Source of the DNA: Saccharibacillus alkalitolerans
GTDB taxonomy: Bacteria > Bacillota > Bacilli > Paenibacillales > Paenibacillaceae
Direction of reading: 5' to 3'
Assembly: GCF_011090185.1 (NCBI RefSeq)
Contig: NZ_JAAFGS010000007.1
Span: forward strand, 186,001-250,000
Length of the DNA: 64,000 bases
The notes under the pieces are model-generated. The model was not told the origin of the DNA and ran no database searches. It was given only the letters and a program-made list of their open reading frames with translations. The translations under genes and the position numbers were made by a program. Each line of letters opens with the position of its first letter. Within the stretch, counting starts at the first letter, position 1. This document shows, piece by piece, positions 43,249 to 52,066 of the stretch.

Positions 43249-43458
43249 TTGGAAATCAAAACTCTGCCGAATCGCGTGTCTTATTCCTGGGCGGCGGGAG
43301 ACGAGAGGCATACGGTGACGTGGACCTTGGAGGATCAAGGCGACGGGACGGTAAACCTGCATCTCGATCAGACGGGCTTCACGAATGTGCACGGGCTCGA
43401 GGGAGCGAGATACGGATGGAGCGGCTGGTTCGGGAAATTCGAACAAGCGCTGCGGTAA
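43249..43458 (+). pseudogene. C-terminal fragment of an AHSA1/SRPBCC protein
   Basis: The frame reads LEIKTLPNRVSYSW, HTVTWTLEDQGDGTVNLHL and GWSGWFGKFEQAL, the second half of an activator-of-Hsp90-like domain. The first half, about 70 residues in normal members, is missing, and the fragment starts next to the operator of the divergent gene. It keeps its own terminator. A truncated remnant is the best reading; a TTG-initiated 69-aa product is possible but would lack half the fold. Confidence 0.7.
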
Positions 43459-43476
43459 GGCCTTTCTTTTGCATGC

Positions 43477-43518
43477 AAGCGTTCGAACGGAAAAAGCTTC
43501 CGTCCGAGCGCTTTTTTG
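43477..43518. terminator. Rho-independent terminator
   Basis: AAGCGTTCGAACGGAA / TTCCGTCCGAGCGCTT, a 16-bp stem with two G-U steps, then T-run. Confidence 0.85.
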
Positions 43519-43553
43519 CGTCGGCCGGAAGCTGTGAACGGGCGGGAATCGAA

Positions 43554-45146
43554 TCAATTCGTCCGGAAGCGGACATAAAACGCGGTGCCTTCCTTGCCGG
43601 TCGACAGGTCGATGGAGGCGCCGTGTTTGTTGGCGATGCTGAAGCAGATGGCGAGGCCGAGGCCGGAGCCGTTTTCCTTGGTGGTGTAGAACGGCTTCCA
43701 GATCTGCTCGACGACGTCCGTCGCGATGCCCGGGCCGTTGTCTTCGATCACCAGCACGGCCCGATCGTCCTGCATATACGTTTTCAACTGGATCCAGCCG
43801 CTTTCGCCGGTCGCCTCCAGAGCGTTGCGGACGAAGTTCAGGATCAGCTGCGTGATCTGCTTGCTGTCCATTTCGATCGGTTCGATCGGGGTCAGATGGG
43901 TGGTGATCATCTTGCCCGTCACGGAAGCGTCGGCTTCGATCAGCGGCATGATTTTGCGGATCAGGTCGTTCAGATTTTCCCGCTTGAGCTGCACCATATG
44001 GTCTTTGGCGAGCGAGAGAAACTCCGTGATGATCTGGTTGGCGCGGTCCAGCTCCTCGATCATGACCTGCAGATAAGCGGGCTCGAGCGTGTTCTTGCCC
44101 TGCATCAGCATCAACTGCAGGAAGCCGCGCACGGTCGTCATCGGATTGCGGACTTCATGCCCGATCCCGGCCGCCACTTCGCCGACCAGATGAAGCTGGG
44201 ACAGGCGCTGCAGTTCGTGTTCGTACTGCTTATGCTCGGTCAGGTCGCTGATCATCGTGAGCAGCAGCAGTTCGCCGTTAAAGTCCAGCCGCACGGTGCG
44301 GAGAATGCAGACTTTTTCCTCCCCGGCATGGTTCGTGAACGTGACCTCGCGGCTGATGCCTTCCGGAACGGTAGACGTTTCATCCGGTTCCGGAATTTGC
44401 AGCATCAGTTCATTGCCCCGAATCAGCTCGCCGTAACGCAGGTCCATATCGCGCCGGGTGATGCCGAGCAGGAGCAGGAACGCGTCGTTCGCTTCGATGA
44501 CCTCGTGATTTTCCAGCGTGGTGATGAGCATGGGGTGCGGACTGGCCGCGAAAATGGCGGCAAACCGGTTTTCCGAGGAGGAAAGGAAACGGTTCGTCTC
44601 GAAAAGCGCCGAGTTTTGACGCTCCAGCTCTTCGAGCCTGCCGATCCGGTCGAAAGCATGTACCAGCTGCGAGGCGATCAGATGCAGTATTTCCAGCTCT
44701 GCCGGCTCGAAGACATCGGAACCGTGCGAGCCGAAGCCGAGCGCGAACGGACGATCTTCGCTCGGGAGAACGAGCGGGAAACAGGCATAACGCCGCAGGC
44801 CCATCTGCCGCAGGATGCGTCCTTGAAAATCCGTCGTCTCCTGCAGGCGCTCGCAGACATACGGCTGTTTCGACTTGACTACCGCGCCGCAGATCGTCTG
44901 CCCCTGATCGAGCGACAGGAGCGCTTCGGCTTCGGCGGAGGTCACGCCTCTATGATGAATCAGCTGAAGCCGGTAAGGAAATCGTTCTTCCACCCAATAA
45001 TTCAACAAGAGATCCAGGTTAAAGTACCTGCTGACGCAGTCGAAGACATGCGTCAGCAGCTGCGACGGTGTCCTGCTGGAGAGCATTCCGGGCAGCAGCT
45101 CGTTCAGTACTTTGTATTTGATTCCCAGATCGGTTTCCGGATTCAA
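43554..45146 (-). CDS. GAF-PAS sensor histidine kinase (sporulation-kinase-like)
   Basis: 530 aa starting with TTG at 45146 (GAGGTGAG upstream). Residues 15-170 are GAF-like (YACFPLVLPSEDRPFALGFGSH), a short coiled coil, then PAS (NRFAAIFAASPHPMLITTLENHEVIEANDAFLLLLG, in part) at 195-300. HisKA has GEVAAGIGHEVRNPMTTVRGF and the ATPase has NFVRNALEA, IEDNGPGI and GSGLGLAI. No membrane helix. The HEVRNPMTTVRGFLQ form is typical of the KinA/KinB/KinE kinases feeding Spo0F in endospore formers, but the partner is unknown. Confidence 0.9.
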   Translation of the reverse strand: MNPETDLGIKYKVLNELLPGMLSSRTPSQLLTHVFDCVSRYFNLDLLLNYWVEERFPYRLQLIHHRGVTSAEAEALLSLDQGQTICGAVVKSKQPYVCERLQETTDFQGRILRQMGLRRYACFPLVLPSEDRPFALGFGSHGSDVFEPAELEILHLIASQLVHAFDRIGRLEELERQNSALFETNRFLSSSENRFAAIFAASPHPMLITTLENHEVIEANDAFLLLLGITRRDMDLRYGELIRGNELMLQIPEPDETSTVPEGISREVTFTNHAGEEKVCILRTVRLDFNGELLLLTMISDLTEHKQYEHELQRLSQLHLVGEVAAGIGHEVRNPMTTVRGFLQLMLMQGKNTLEPAYLQVMIEELDRANQIITEFLSLAKDHMVQLKRENLNDLIRKIMPLIEADASVTGKMITTHLTPIEPIEMDSKQITQLILNFVRNALEATGESGWIQLKTYMQDDRAVLVIEDNGPGIATDVVEQIWKPFYTTKENGSGLGLAICFSIANKHGASIDLSTGKEGTAFYVRFRTN

Positions 45147-45363
45147 CGCAGCTCACCTCATTTATAGACTTCACACATAGGGCAATTATAGCACCCGTGC
45201 AGAAGGAAATGTAGATCGGAATAAGCAGGGTTCGTAAGAAGCGTTCAAAAAATGAGAAAAAGGCTTGTTAATGTAAAAAAAGATCTGGACGCTTCCCGTT
45301 CAAATTTCGATATAAGAGCAGGAGAAGAAATGAAAGAGATTCTGAAAAAAGATGAAAATCAGG

Positions 45364-45391
45364 TTGTATTCTGTCACAGATGTGATATACT
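45364..45391 (+). promoter_or_regulatory. YhgE/Pip gene promoter with TCACA-GA-TGTGA operator
   Basis: TTGTAT (45364-45369), 16 bp, TATACT (45386-45391). The spacer contains the perfect palindrome TCACAGATGTGA (45374-45385). The TetR gene downstream of the YhgE gene is a plausible binder. Confidence 0.6.
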
Positions 45392-45494
45392 TCTCACAGT
45401 ACCGAATGACCGAAATGTTTTTTTGGTCAGTTTGGAGCGAAAAGGTCGATACGAACGGCACGAAAAGGATAAGGAAAGGAGCTTGAACCCGGAG

Positions 45495-48137
45495 ATGTTC
45501 AAATCGGAGTGGAAAAATATTTTGAAGCATCGGATGACGATGTTGACCGTGATTGCGATGCTGTTGGTTCCGGGATTGTACGGCCTGTTCTTTCTGTCGG
45601 CTTACTGGAATCCTTACGGCCATACGGATCGGTTGTCCGTAGCGGTGGTGAACGGCGATACGGGGACCGAATACGAAGGCAAGCGCCTTGAGGTAGGCAA
45701 GGATTTCGTCGACGGACTTAAGGACAACGATTCTTTCAAGTGGGTCGTCACGGATAAGCAGGAGGCTCTCGAAGGGCTGAACCGCGAAAAGTACATTATG
45801 GTGATCGAGCTGCCGAACAATTTTTCGGAGAACGCTTCGACCCTGCTGAACAAAGACCCGAAGAAGATGAATCTCAAATACTATACCAATGCGGGCATGG
45901 GTTATTCGTCGGCGCAGATCGCCAAATCGGCGATCAAGGAAGTCAACGACGAGATTGCCGAGCAGGTAACGAAAGAATACGCTTCGACGGTGTTCGGCAG
46001 CTTGACCGATCTGGTGAACGGACTCAAGGATGCCGACGACGGGGCGAAAAAGCTCAATGACGGCGCCGCCGATCTGGCGGAAGGTTCGCAGAAGCTGACG
46101 GACAACTTGAAGAAGCTGGCCGAGAACAGCGTCACCTTCCAGCAGGGCGTCGGCGATCTGAAGAACGGCGCCGGCACGCTCAGCACAGGCATCGTCAGCG
46201 CCGCCTCGGGGGCGGCGCAGTTGAACGACGGTCTCGGGACGCTGTCCGGGGGGGCAAAACAGCTGGATGACGGTCTCGGTACGCTGTCGGGCGGCGCGAA
46301 GAAACTGGACGACGGTCTGGGCGCGCTGTCGGGCGGCGCGAAGAAGCTTGACGACGGCCTCGGCGCGCTGTCGACCGGAGCGGGCAGCCTGCAGAGCGGG
46401 GCGCAGCAGCTCGATAGCGGCCTGACGCAGCTCAAAGACGGCGCGGATACGCTGGCCGGAGGCTCGCAAAAGCTGGAAGCGGGCGCGGAGCAGCTGAATC
46501 AGGGGCTGGGTCAATCGAATGACGGCCTGCAGCAGCTGCAGGAGCAGCTGACGCCGTTTACGGCGGGAATGGACCAGCTGAACCAAGCGGTTCAGGGTCT
46601 CGGCGGACAAGCTTCCTCGGCGGTCGATCAAATGAGCGCGGCCCAGCAGCAGCTTCAGCAGAAAGCGGCCGCGATCAAGCAGCAGCAGGAAGCGATGGCG
46701 GCCTACATCCAGGGCAGCTCGACGATTCCGGATGCCGACAAGCAGAAGCTGCTGTCGATGATGGCGGCAGGGGCCGCGGGAACCGACGGAACTTCGTCCG
46801 GCGACGGCGCTTCGGCTTCGCAGCTGCAGCAGTCGCTCGGCCAACTGGATCAGCTGAGTTCGAGCGTCGCTCAGCTGAACGACGGCGCGAAGCGGATTCA
46901 AACGGCGGTCGGCCAATTGGCGGCCGGACAAAGCCAGCTTGTCCAAGGGTCTTCGGATCTGCTTGACGGTCAGAAGCAGCTGACGGACGGTCTCGGCACG
47001 CTGTCGGCCAAGATCGGCGAAGCGGAAGCCGGTTCGAAGCAGCTGGCCGACGGAGCTGCCGGCCTGGTCAGCGGAGCGGGTCAGCTGAAAGACGGATCGC
47101 AGAGCCTGGTGAGCGGCGTCGGTCAGCTGCAGGACGGTTCGCAGAGCCTGGTCAGCGGAGCCGGCCAGCTGAAGGACGGCTCGCAGAGCCTGGTGAGCGG
47201 TACCGCCCGGCTGCAGGACGGTTCGCAGAGCCTGGTCAGCGGCCTGGGCCAACTGAAAGACGGCGGCAGTCAGCTCGTCGGCGGCCTGGGCAAGCTCGGC
47301 AGCGCGACCGGCGAGTTGAGAGACGGCGCCGACAAATTGGCGGACGGTTCGGTTACGCTGAACGACGGCGTGGGCGACCTGAAAGAAGGCACCAACGAGC
47401 TCTACACGTCGCTTAACGACGGCGTCCAAGAAGCCGGCGACGTCAGCTCGGACGACAAGACGTACGACATGTTCGCGCAGCCGACGGAACTGACGCATGA
47501 CGACGTCCATGACGTGACGGAATACGGAGAAGGCCTGGCGCCTTACATGATGTCGATCGCCCTGTTCGCGGGCGCGCTCATGTTCTCCTCGGTCTACCCG
47601 CTGAAGACGCCTCAGATCCGGCCGCGTTCCGGCTTGGCCTGGTTCCTGAGCAAATTCAGCGTGATTCTGTTCATGGCCGTGCTTCAATCGGCCATCCTGG
47701 ACGCGGTGCTGATCGGCATCGTAGGGCTTCAGGTACAGAGCCTGTGGCACTTCTACGCGATTACCTTGACGATCAGCCTGACCTTCCTGTCGCTGCTGTT
47801 CTTCCTGTTCGCGGCGCTGGGCAAGGTCGGCCAGTTCATTGCTTTCCTGATCCTGCTGGCGCAAATCGGCGGCAGCGCGGGCACGTTCCCGAAAGTGCTG
47901 ACGCCGGACTTCTTCCAGGCGATCAATCCTTACCTGCCGGCGACTTACGGCATTCGCGCTCTGCGCGAAGCGGTCTCGCTCGGCAACGACTGGGGTTATT
48001 TCTGGGGGCAGCTGGCCCATGTGGGAATCTTCGGGGTCGTCTTCATCCTGCTGGCGCTGCTGGTGTTCCTGTTCAGCAGCAAGATGATCAAGACGGGCAT
48101 CGAAGAAGAACAAGATATCGAACCGGCCACGGTATAA
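45495..48137 (+). CDS. YhgE/Pip-family membrane protein with long repeat region
   Basis: About 880 aa. The start is uncertain: ATG at 45495, or TTG at 45483 close after AAGGAAAGGAG. Upstream in-frame ATGs precede the promoter. One N-terminal helix (HRMTMLTVIAMLLVPGLYGL), then the Pip domain (DTGTEYEGKRLEVGKDFVD, YIMVIELPNNFSENAST), then over 450 residues of LxxGxxxLxxG repeats forming an elongated extracellular stalk. Five or six C-terminal helices follow (YMMSIALFAGALMFSSVYPL, FGVVFILLALLVFLFSS). The layout is that of phage-infection-protein/ESX-linked YhgE proteins, in an ABC-2-permease-like membrane fold. Followed by a TetR gene. Confidence 0.9.
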   Translation: MFKSEWKNILKHRMTMLTVIAMLLVPGLYGLFFLSAYWNPYGHTDRLSVAVVNGDTGTEYEGKRLEVGKDFVDGLKDNDSFKWVVTDKQEALEGLNREKYIMVIELPNNFSENASTLLNKDPKKMNLKYYTNAGMGYSSAQIAKSAIKEVNDEIAEQVTKEYASTVFGSLTDLVNGLKDADDGAKKLNDGAADLAEGSQKLTDNLKKLAENSVTFQQGVGDLKNGAGTLSTGIVSAASGAAQLNDGLGTLSGGAKQLDDGLGTLSGGAKKLDDGLGALSGGAKKLDDGLGALSTGAGSLQSGAQQLDSGLTQLKDGADTLAGGSQKLEAGAEQLNQGLGQSNDGLQQLQEQLTPFTAGMDQLNQAVQGLGGQASSAVDQMSAAQQQLQQKAAAIKQQQEAMAAYIQGSSTIPDADKQKLLSMMAAGAAGTDGTSSGDGASASQLQQSLGQLDQLSSSVAQLNDGAKRIQTAVGQLAAGQSQLVQGSSDLLDGQKQLTDGLGTLSAKIGEAEAGSKQLADGAAGLVSGAGQLKDGSQSLVSGVGQLQDGSQSLVSGAGQLKDGSQSLVSGTARLQDGSQSLVSGLGQLKDGGSQLVGGLGKLGSATGELRDGADKLADGSVTLNDGVGDLKEGTNELYTSLNDGVQEAGDVSSDDKTYDMFAQPTELTHDDVHDVTEYGEGLAPYMMSIALFAGALMFSSVYPLKTPQIRPRSGLAWFLSKFSVILFMAVLQSAILDAVLIGIVGLQVQSLWHFYAITLTISLTFLSLLFFLFAALGKVGQFIAFLILLAQIGGSAGTFPKVLTPDFFQAINPYLPATYGIRALREAVSLGNDWGYFWGQLAHVGIFGVVFILLALLVFLFSSKMIKTGIEEEQDIEPATV
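46221..46388 (+). repeat. Four tandem 42-bp (14-aa) repeats in the YhgE gene
   Basis: Units LNDGLGTLSGGAKQ, LDDGLGTLSGGAKK, LDDGLGALSGGAKK, LDDGLGALSTGAGS, exactly 42 bp each. Confidence 0.9.
47064..47273 (+). repeat. Five tandem 42-bp (14-aa) repeats in the YhgE gene
   Basis: Units of the form LVSGxxQLxDGSQS, 42 bp each, with near-identical DNA between copies 1 and 3. This suggests recent duplication. Confidence 0.9.
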
Positions 48138-48164
48138 AGCCGATCGCGCCCGGTTCGGGCAGCA

Positions 48165-48209
48165 AGCTTCCCGCGAACGAGAAATCGGCTTCGCGGGAAG
48201 CTTTTTTTG
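48165..48209 (+). terminator. Rho-independent terminator
   Basis: AAGCTTCCCGCGAA / TTCGCGGGAAGCTT perfect 14-bp stem followed by a T-run. Confidence 0.9.
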
Positions 48210-48251
48210 CGGGATAATAGAAGAGAAAACAGAGACGGAGGGGAAGAAGAA

Positions 48252-48806
48252 ATGGAGGTTAAAAGACGGCGGATTTTGGAAGGAGCCATGCTCTGCTTCG
48301 AACGTTTCGGCTTTCGGGGGACCACGATCGAGAGCGTGGCGAAAGCGGCTCGCGTCAGCAAGAGCTCGATTTACGATTGTTTCGAAAACAAAGAAGCGCT
48401 GCTGATGGCGATCGTCGAAGACGTGCTGGACGAGCTGCTGGCGGAATCGGATCGGGTCTGCCTGCCGGGACAGCCGCTGCGGGAAGATATCGACAAGACG
48501 TTCGATGCCGTCATCGCGCTGAGCGGACGCCATCGGCTGCTGGTCGGCATTTACCGGGAAGCCCGGCAGTCCGGGGCGCACAGCGTGCTGGAGATGCGAA
48601 AGGCGCTCGAGGAAGGAATCGTGCGCTATATCGAAGAGCTGGTGCGGCGGCATGAGGCTTCCGGCGAGACGTTTCGCCTAGAGCCGAAGGTTATCGCGTT
48701 TCTCGTCTATCGCTCCTATTTGCAGCTGATTCACGATTGGGAAGACCTGTACGAGCCGCTGCCGCCCGAACAAATCAAAACCGCGCTGAACGCTTTCGCC
48801 CTGTAA
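48252..48806 (+). CDS. TetR-family regulator
   Basis: 184 aa from the ATG at 48252 after GGAGGGG. HTH: ILEGAMLCFERFGFRGTTIESV with AARVSKSSIYDCFENKEALL; the rest is the helical sensor domain. TetR genes commonly sit beside YhgE/Pip genes and repress them; the palindrome in the YhgE promoter is a candidate site. A terminator separates the two, so it has its own promoter. Confidence 0.92.
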   Translation: MEVKRRRILEGAMLCFERFGFRGTTIESVAKAARVSKSSIYDCFENKEALLMAIVEDVLDELLAESDRVCLPGQPLREDIDKTFDAVIALSGRHRLLVGIYREARQSGAHSVLEMRKALEEGIVRYIEELVRRHEASGETFRLEPKVIAFLVYRSYLQLIHDWEDLYEPLPPEQIKTALNAFAL

Positions 48807-48832
48807 GGGCGGCGTACGGCGCGGTTTTTTTT
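48777..48832. terminator. Terminator overlapping the tetR stop codon
   Basis: AAAACCGCGC ... GCGCGGTTTTTTTT with an inner GCCCT/AGGGC stem; the left arm is inside the coding region. It can also serve the convergent HD-GYP gene. Confidence 0.8.
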
Positions 48833-48853
48833 GCGGAAGTGAGGGAAAGGGGC

Positions 48854-50380
48854 TCAGGCGTCCGCAAGGTGCCGCCGAGGTTCCGAAATTTCCTTTTCCT
48901 GATAAAAAGCGTCGATGAAAATTTGGGCGTAACGGGGATCCCACTGCGTGCCTTTGCCTTCGGACAGAATCGCGATCGCTTTTTCGATCGGCATCCCGCT
49001 GCGGTAAGGGCGGTCGGACGTCATCGCGTCGAAAGCGTCGGCCACGGCGATAATGCGTCCGAATTCGGGAATGTTCGCGCCCGCCAGCCCGTCGGGATAG
49101 CCGCGGCCGTCGTAGCGTTCGTGGTGCGAGCGCACGCCGGGCAGCAGAGGAGCCATCGTCTCGGCAGGCTCGACCTGCTTCAGGATCTCTTCGCCGAGCG
49201 CCGGATGTTTCTTGATCTGCTCGAACTCTTCGTCGGTGAGACGGCCGTCTTTCAGCAGAACGCTGTCGCGTACCCCGATCTTGCCGATGTCGTGCAGCAG
49301 AGCCGTCTTGTTCAGCAGGTCCAATTGTTCCGCTCCGAGACCGGCGCTTCGTCCGATAAGCAGCGAGTATTCGGCGACGCGCTGCGAATGTCCGGCCGTG
49401 TAGGGATCCCGGGCGTCGAGCGCCGCGGCAAGCGTCGAGAAGTAGCTCTGCAGCAGCTGTTCGTTGATCCGCTGCCGCTGCGACAATCCTTTTACCATGT
49501 GATTGAAGCCGGAAACGAGGCGCGAAAATTCGTCGGAGTACAGGTCGGAAGCGCGTACGTCCAGGTCTCCGGTCTGAACGGCCCGCAGCGCCTTCTCCAA
49601 CTGGCCGATCGGCTGCCTGACGCTTCGACTGAGCAGCCAGGCCCCGAGCGACGAGAACAGCAGTCCGAACAGCAGAATGATCGACGCCCACTGCCAGTAG
49701 TCTTCGATCAGCGGAGAACCGGTCACGCTCAAGCGGATTTGGGTCGCCAGCACGAAAAAGAACAGGGGAAACATGCCGATCGAAAAAGCGCTGAGCTGGA
49801 ACTTGCGCTGCGTCGAGACGATGACGCGGCCGTCCAGCGACATGCTGACGCCGTATTCGCGTTCGCTCGTTTCGTTGACGTGTTTCAGCAGGGGACGGAT
49901 CGCCTGGTCGGTCAGAAAGTATTCGATCAGCGCATGCATGCCCGCCACCAGCACGGCGCCCGAAGCGGCGATCCCGATATAATAGACGGGCAGATCGACC
50001 CAGCCGAGACGCATAAACAGCAGGGTCAGCGAAACGGCGGGAATCGACAGTCCGAACAGATGGGGGCCCAGGATGCGGAGCACCGATAGGGACGGCAGCC
50101 TGTGAATCCGCATGTAAGCGTTTCGGATGTCTTCCAACGCGGGCTTCTCTGTCAAGAAAAGGCTGCGGATCGGCTTGACCTGTCTCGAGAACGCCAAGAG
50201 TTCCAACGAGACCATGATGACGAAGGAGGAGAACAGCACGACGAAGAGCGCATCGAATCCGCCGATCGGCAGCCTGAGCGCCGAAGTGATGACGGCCCCT
50301 CCGAGACAGAGAACGGCAAGTACAGATCCGATGATGTAATTGCGTACGAGCCGACGTAGGAAGCGCCGGTATTCGATCAT
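48854..50380 (-). CDS. Membrane HD-GYP protein (putative c-di-GMP phosphodiesterase)
   Basis: 508 aa. Membrane helices lie near residues 15-35, 42-62, 105-130, 133-155 and 195-255, then a HAMP region (SRSVRQPIGQLEKALRAVQTGDL) and an HD-GYP domain with YTAGHSQRVAEYS, LLHDIGKIGV, SHHERYDGRGYPDGL and ADAFDAMTSDRPYR. All metal ligands and the GYP signature are intact, so it should hydrolyse cyclic di-GMP and thereby influence motility or matrix. No diguanylate cyclase is nearby. Confidence 0.93.
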   Translation of the reverse strand: MIEYRRFLRRLVRNYIIGSVLAVLCLGGAVITSALRLPIGGFDALFVVLFSSFVIMVSLELLAFSRQVKPIRSLFLTEKPALEDIRNAYMRIHRLPSLSVLRILGPHLFGLSIPAVSLTLLFMRLGWVDLPVYYIGIAASGAVLVAGMHALIEYFLTDQAIRPLLKHVNETSEREYGVSMSLDGRVIVSTQRKFQLSAFSIGMFPLFFFVLATQIRLSVTGSPLIEDYWQWASIILLFGLLFSSLGAWLLSRSVRQPIGQLEKALRAVQTGDLDVRASDLYSDEFSRLVSGFNHMVKGLSQRQRINEQLLQSYFSTLAAALDARDPYTAGHSQRVAEYSLLIGRSAGLGAEQLDLLNKTALLHDIGKIGVRDSVLLKDGRLTDEEFEQIKKHPALGEEILKQVEPAETMAPLLPGVRSHHERYDGRGYPDGLAGANIPEFGRIIAVADAFDAMTSDRPYRSGMPIEKAIAILSEGKGTQWDPRYAQIFIDAFYQEKEISEPRRHLADA

Positions 50381-50491
50381 TGAAATTCCTCTTTTCTTGA
50401 AACGGAAACTGGAAAGCGTCGTTTGTTCTTGTTATCGGCGGGGAAGGAGGAAGCCGTTACAGGAAGCCGATCACCGGTACGCAAAGGAAAG

Positions 50492-50526
50492 AAAAAAGCC
50501 GGTCGTTCGCCTTGAACGGCCGGCTT
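50492..50526 (-). terminator. Terminator of the OhrR-type gene
   Basis: AAGCCGGCCGTTC / GAACGACCGGCTT stem reading into T6 on the minus strand. Confidence 0.82.
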
Positions 50527-50589
50527 GGCGGATTCGGTAGGAGAACGCCGTCCCCGGTCCACGGAGGCCGGCGTCATGCCTACCGCGGG

Positions 50590-51051
50590 TTAGCGATGAT
50601 TTTCGACGCTGTCCATCAAAGTCCGGATCGTTTCGTTCAAAGCGCCGAGCTGCTGCAGTTCGAGGCCGCTGGATTCGATCAGCGAAGCGGGAATGCATTC
50701 GGCGCGCGACTGCAGTTCGCGTCCTTTGTCGGTGATTTGCACGGTGACGATTCGTTCATCGTCGACGGAACGGCTGCGAACGAGCAGACCCGAAGATTCC
50801 ATGCGCTTCAGCATCGGAGTAAGCGTGCCGGAATCGAGGGTGAGCAGGTGGCTGAGCTCCTTGATGCTGCTCTCTTGGCGATCCCAGAGGACGAGCAGAA
50901 CCAGATATTGCGGGTAGGTCAAATTCAGCTCGTCAAGCAGCGGACGATACATTCTGAAAATAGCCCGCGAACAGGCATATAAAGAAAAACAGAGGTGGGA
51001 ATCGAGCGTGAGTCGTTCTTGATCCATCGCATTAACGAATCCTTTCATCAT
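50590..51051 (-). CDS. OhrR-type MarR-family peroxide-sensing repressor
   Basis: 153 aa; an in-frame ATG at 51027 (MDQERLTLD) is an alternative start after AAAGGA. The OhrR signature is clear: LDSHLCFSLYACSRAIFRMY with the reactive Cys in HLCF, LTYPQYLVLLVLWDRQ, LTLDSGTLTPMLKRME and RSVDDERIV. OhrR proteins sense organic hydroperoxides through this Cys and usually repress ohr. No ohr gene lies in the window, so the target is elsewhere. The second Cys in YACSR is an extra feature. Confidence 0.9.
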   Translation of the reverse strand: MMKGFVNAMDQERLTLDSHLCFSLYACSRAIFRMYRPLLDELNLTYPQYLVLLVLWDRQESSIKELSHLLTLDSGTLTPMLKRMESSGLLVRSRSVDDERIVTVQITDKGRELQSRAECIPASLIESSGLELQQLGALNETIRTLMDSVENHR

Positions 51052-51091
51052 AAAATAAGGCTATCTTTTTCGATTTTATATTTCAAGCAAC

Positions 51092-51109
51092 ATAATTGCA
51101 ATAAATTAT
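51092..51109 (-). promoter_or_regulatory. Candidate OhrR operator
   Basis: ATAATT-N6-AATTAT, an AT-rich perfect inverted repeat 40 bp upstream of the gene, similar in style to OhrR sites. Confidence 0.45.
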
Positions 51110-51216
51110 ACGCTGAAATCCGAATAAAACAGTATATTGCTATCTTCGGCAAAGTTCGACAATAAATGAAGGGGGAGCGGAAATGTGGCGGGCCCAGGGG
51201 AAAACGGAGACACGCA

Positions 51217-51245
51217 AAAACGGACCGCTCGGAAGCGGTCCGTTC
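51217..51245 (-). terminator. Terminator of the secreted protein gene
   Basis: ACGGACCGCT / AGCGGTCCGT stem, T-run on the minus strand. Confidence 0.85.
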
Positions 51246-51276
51246 GGAAAAACCGGAGCTTGCTGCCGCAAGCGGT

Positions 51277-51810
51277 CTATTCCAGGCTGTCCATGTATTT
51301 GTCGAAGCTGCTGATAAACAGATCGAGTTTGGCTTTTCCGGATTTGAGCTTGGCCTGACCCTGCTTATAGGTCGTCCAATTGATATTGGCGCCGTAAAGC
51401 GACTTCTTGATCAATTCCATGCCCTGAAGCTGAAGCGAGGCTCCCTGCAAGTAGTAGGAATGGAGCTTGGACAGTTTCGGATCCGTCGGCTTGATCTGCT
51501 TCAACTCGTAGTAAAATTTGCTGTAGTTGGGCACGACGATGCCGTTCAGCTTCTTGTATACTTCTTTGCGGTTCGCCGCCGATACATAACCTACGGAGTT
51601 GAACGTGTCGGCCGCTTTGTCTTCATACTTGACAATCGCGTCGATTCGGTCCGTATACTCGAGGGCGGCCAGCATTGCCGGACTGAGTTCCGCTTCGTCC
51701 TCGGCTTGCTGCGTCTGGGAAGGAACGGTTTCCGCCGCGAAGACGGAAGCCGGAACCACGGCCGAACCGAGCAGCGCGAGGGAAAGCGACAGAGACCACC
51801 ATTTCTTCAT
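51277..51810 (-). CDS. Hypothetical secreted protein
   Basis: 177 aa, start behind GAGGAGG. A clear signal peptide (cleavage near SVFAA, residue 26) precedes an acidic segment and then a mostly helical, Lys/Tyr-rich domain (KLNGIVVPNYSKFYYELKQI). No motif recognised. Flanked by its own terminator. The region 51811-52066 upstream is non-coding. Confidence 0.75.
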   Translation of the reverse strand: MKKWWSLSLSLALLGSAVVPASVFAAETVPSQTQQAEDEAELSPAMLAALEYTDRIDAIVKYEDKAADTFNSVGYVSAANRKEVYKKLNGIVVPNYSKFYYELKQIKPTDPKLSKLHSYYLQGASLQLQGMELIKKSLYGANINWTTYKQGQAKLKSGKAKLDLFISSFDKYMDSLE

Positions 51811-52066
51811 TTCTTGAACAACCTCCTCTTATATGTATGGGGATCTGCAAGGGACAGGCGAAGCTCTTAAAGCTTCTTCCTTGCTTCTCTTCAGTATAAG
51901 CCAAACCAAGAGAAATCCATAAAAACAGCCATGATTTGAAACTTAAGGCACGGAATGGGCCTAAAGTCTGTATGGGAGGCCCGAGTACCGAAGAGCAGCT
52001 TCGAAAGCGGAGGCATCGGCGCGGCCCGATACGGCTCCAGGAAAGCGCCCGGGCCGGACCCGACGA

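Noticed and set aside
42108-45167. About 1000-codon plus-strand frame spanning 42.1-45.2 kb
   Set aside because: It runs antisense through two well-supported minus-strand genes and lacks any domain.
46221-47273. Possible CRISPR-like tandem array
   Set aside because: The 42-bp units are contiguous coding repeats in frame with no spacers.
45300-48653. Very long antisense open frame (over 1100 codons) opposite YhgE/Pip
   Set aside because: It mirrors the GC-rich repeat codons of the real gene, has no ribosome site or recognisable domain, and crosses two genes and terminators.
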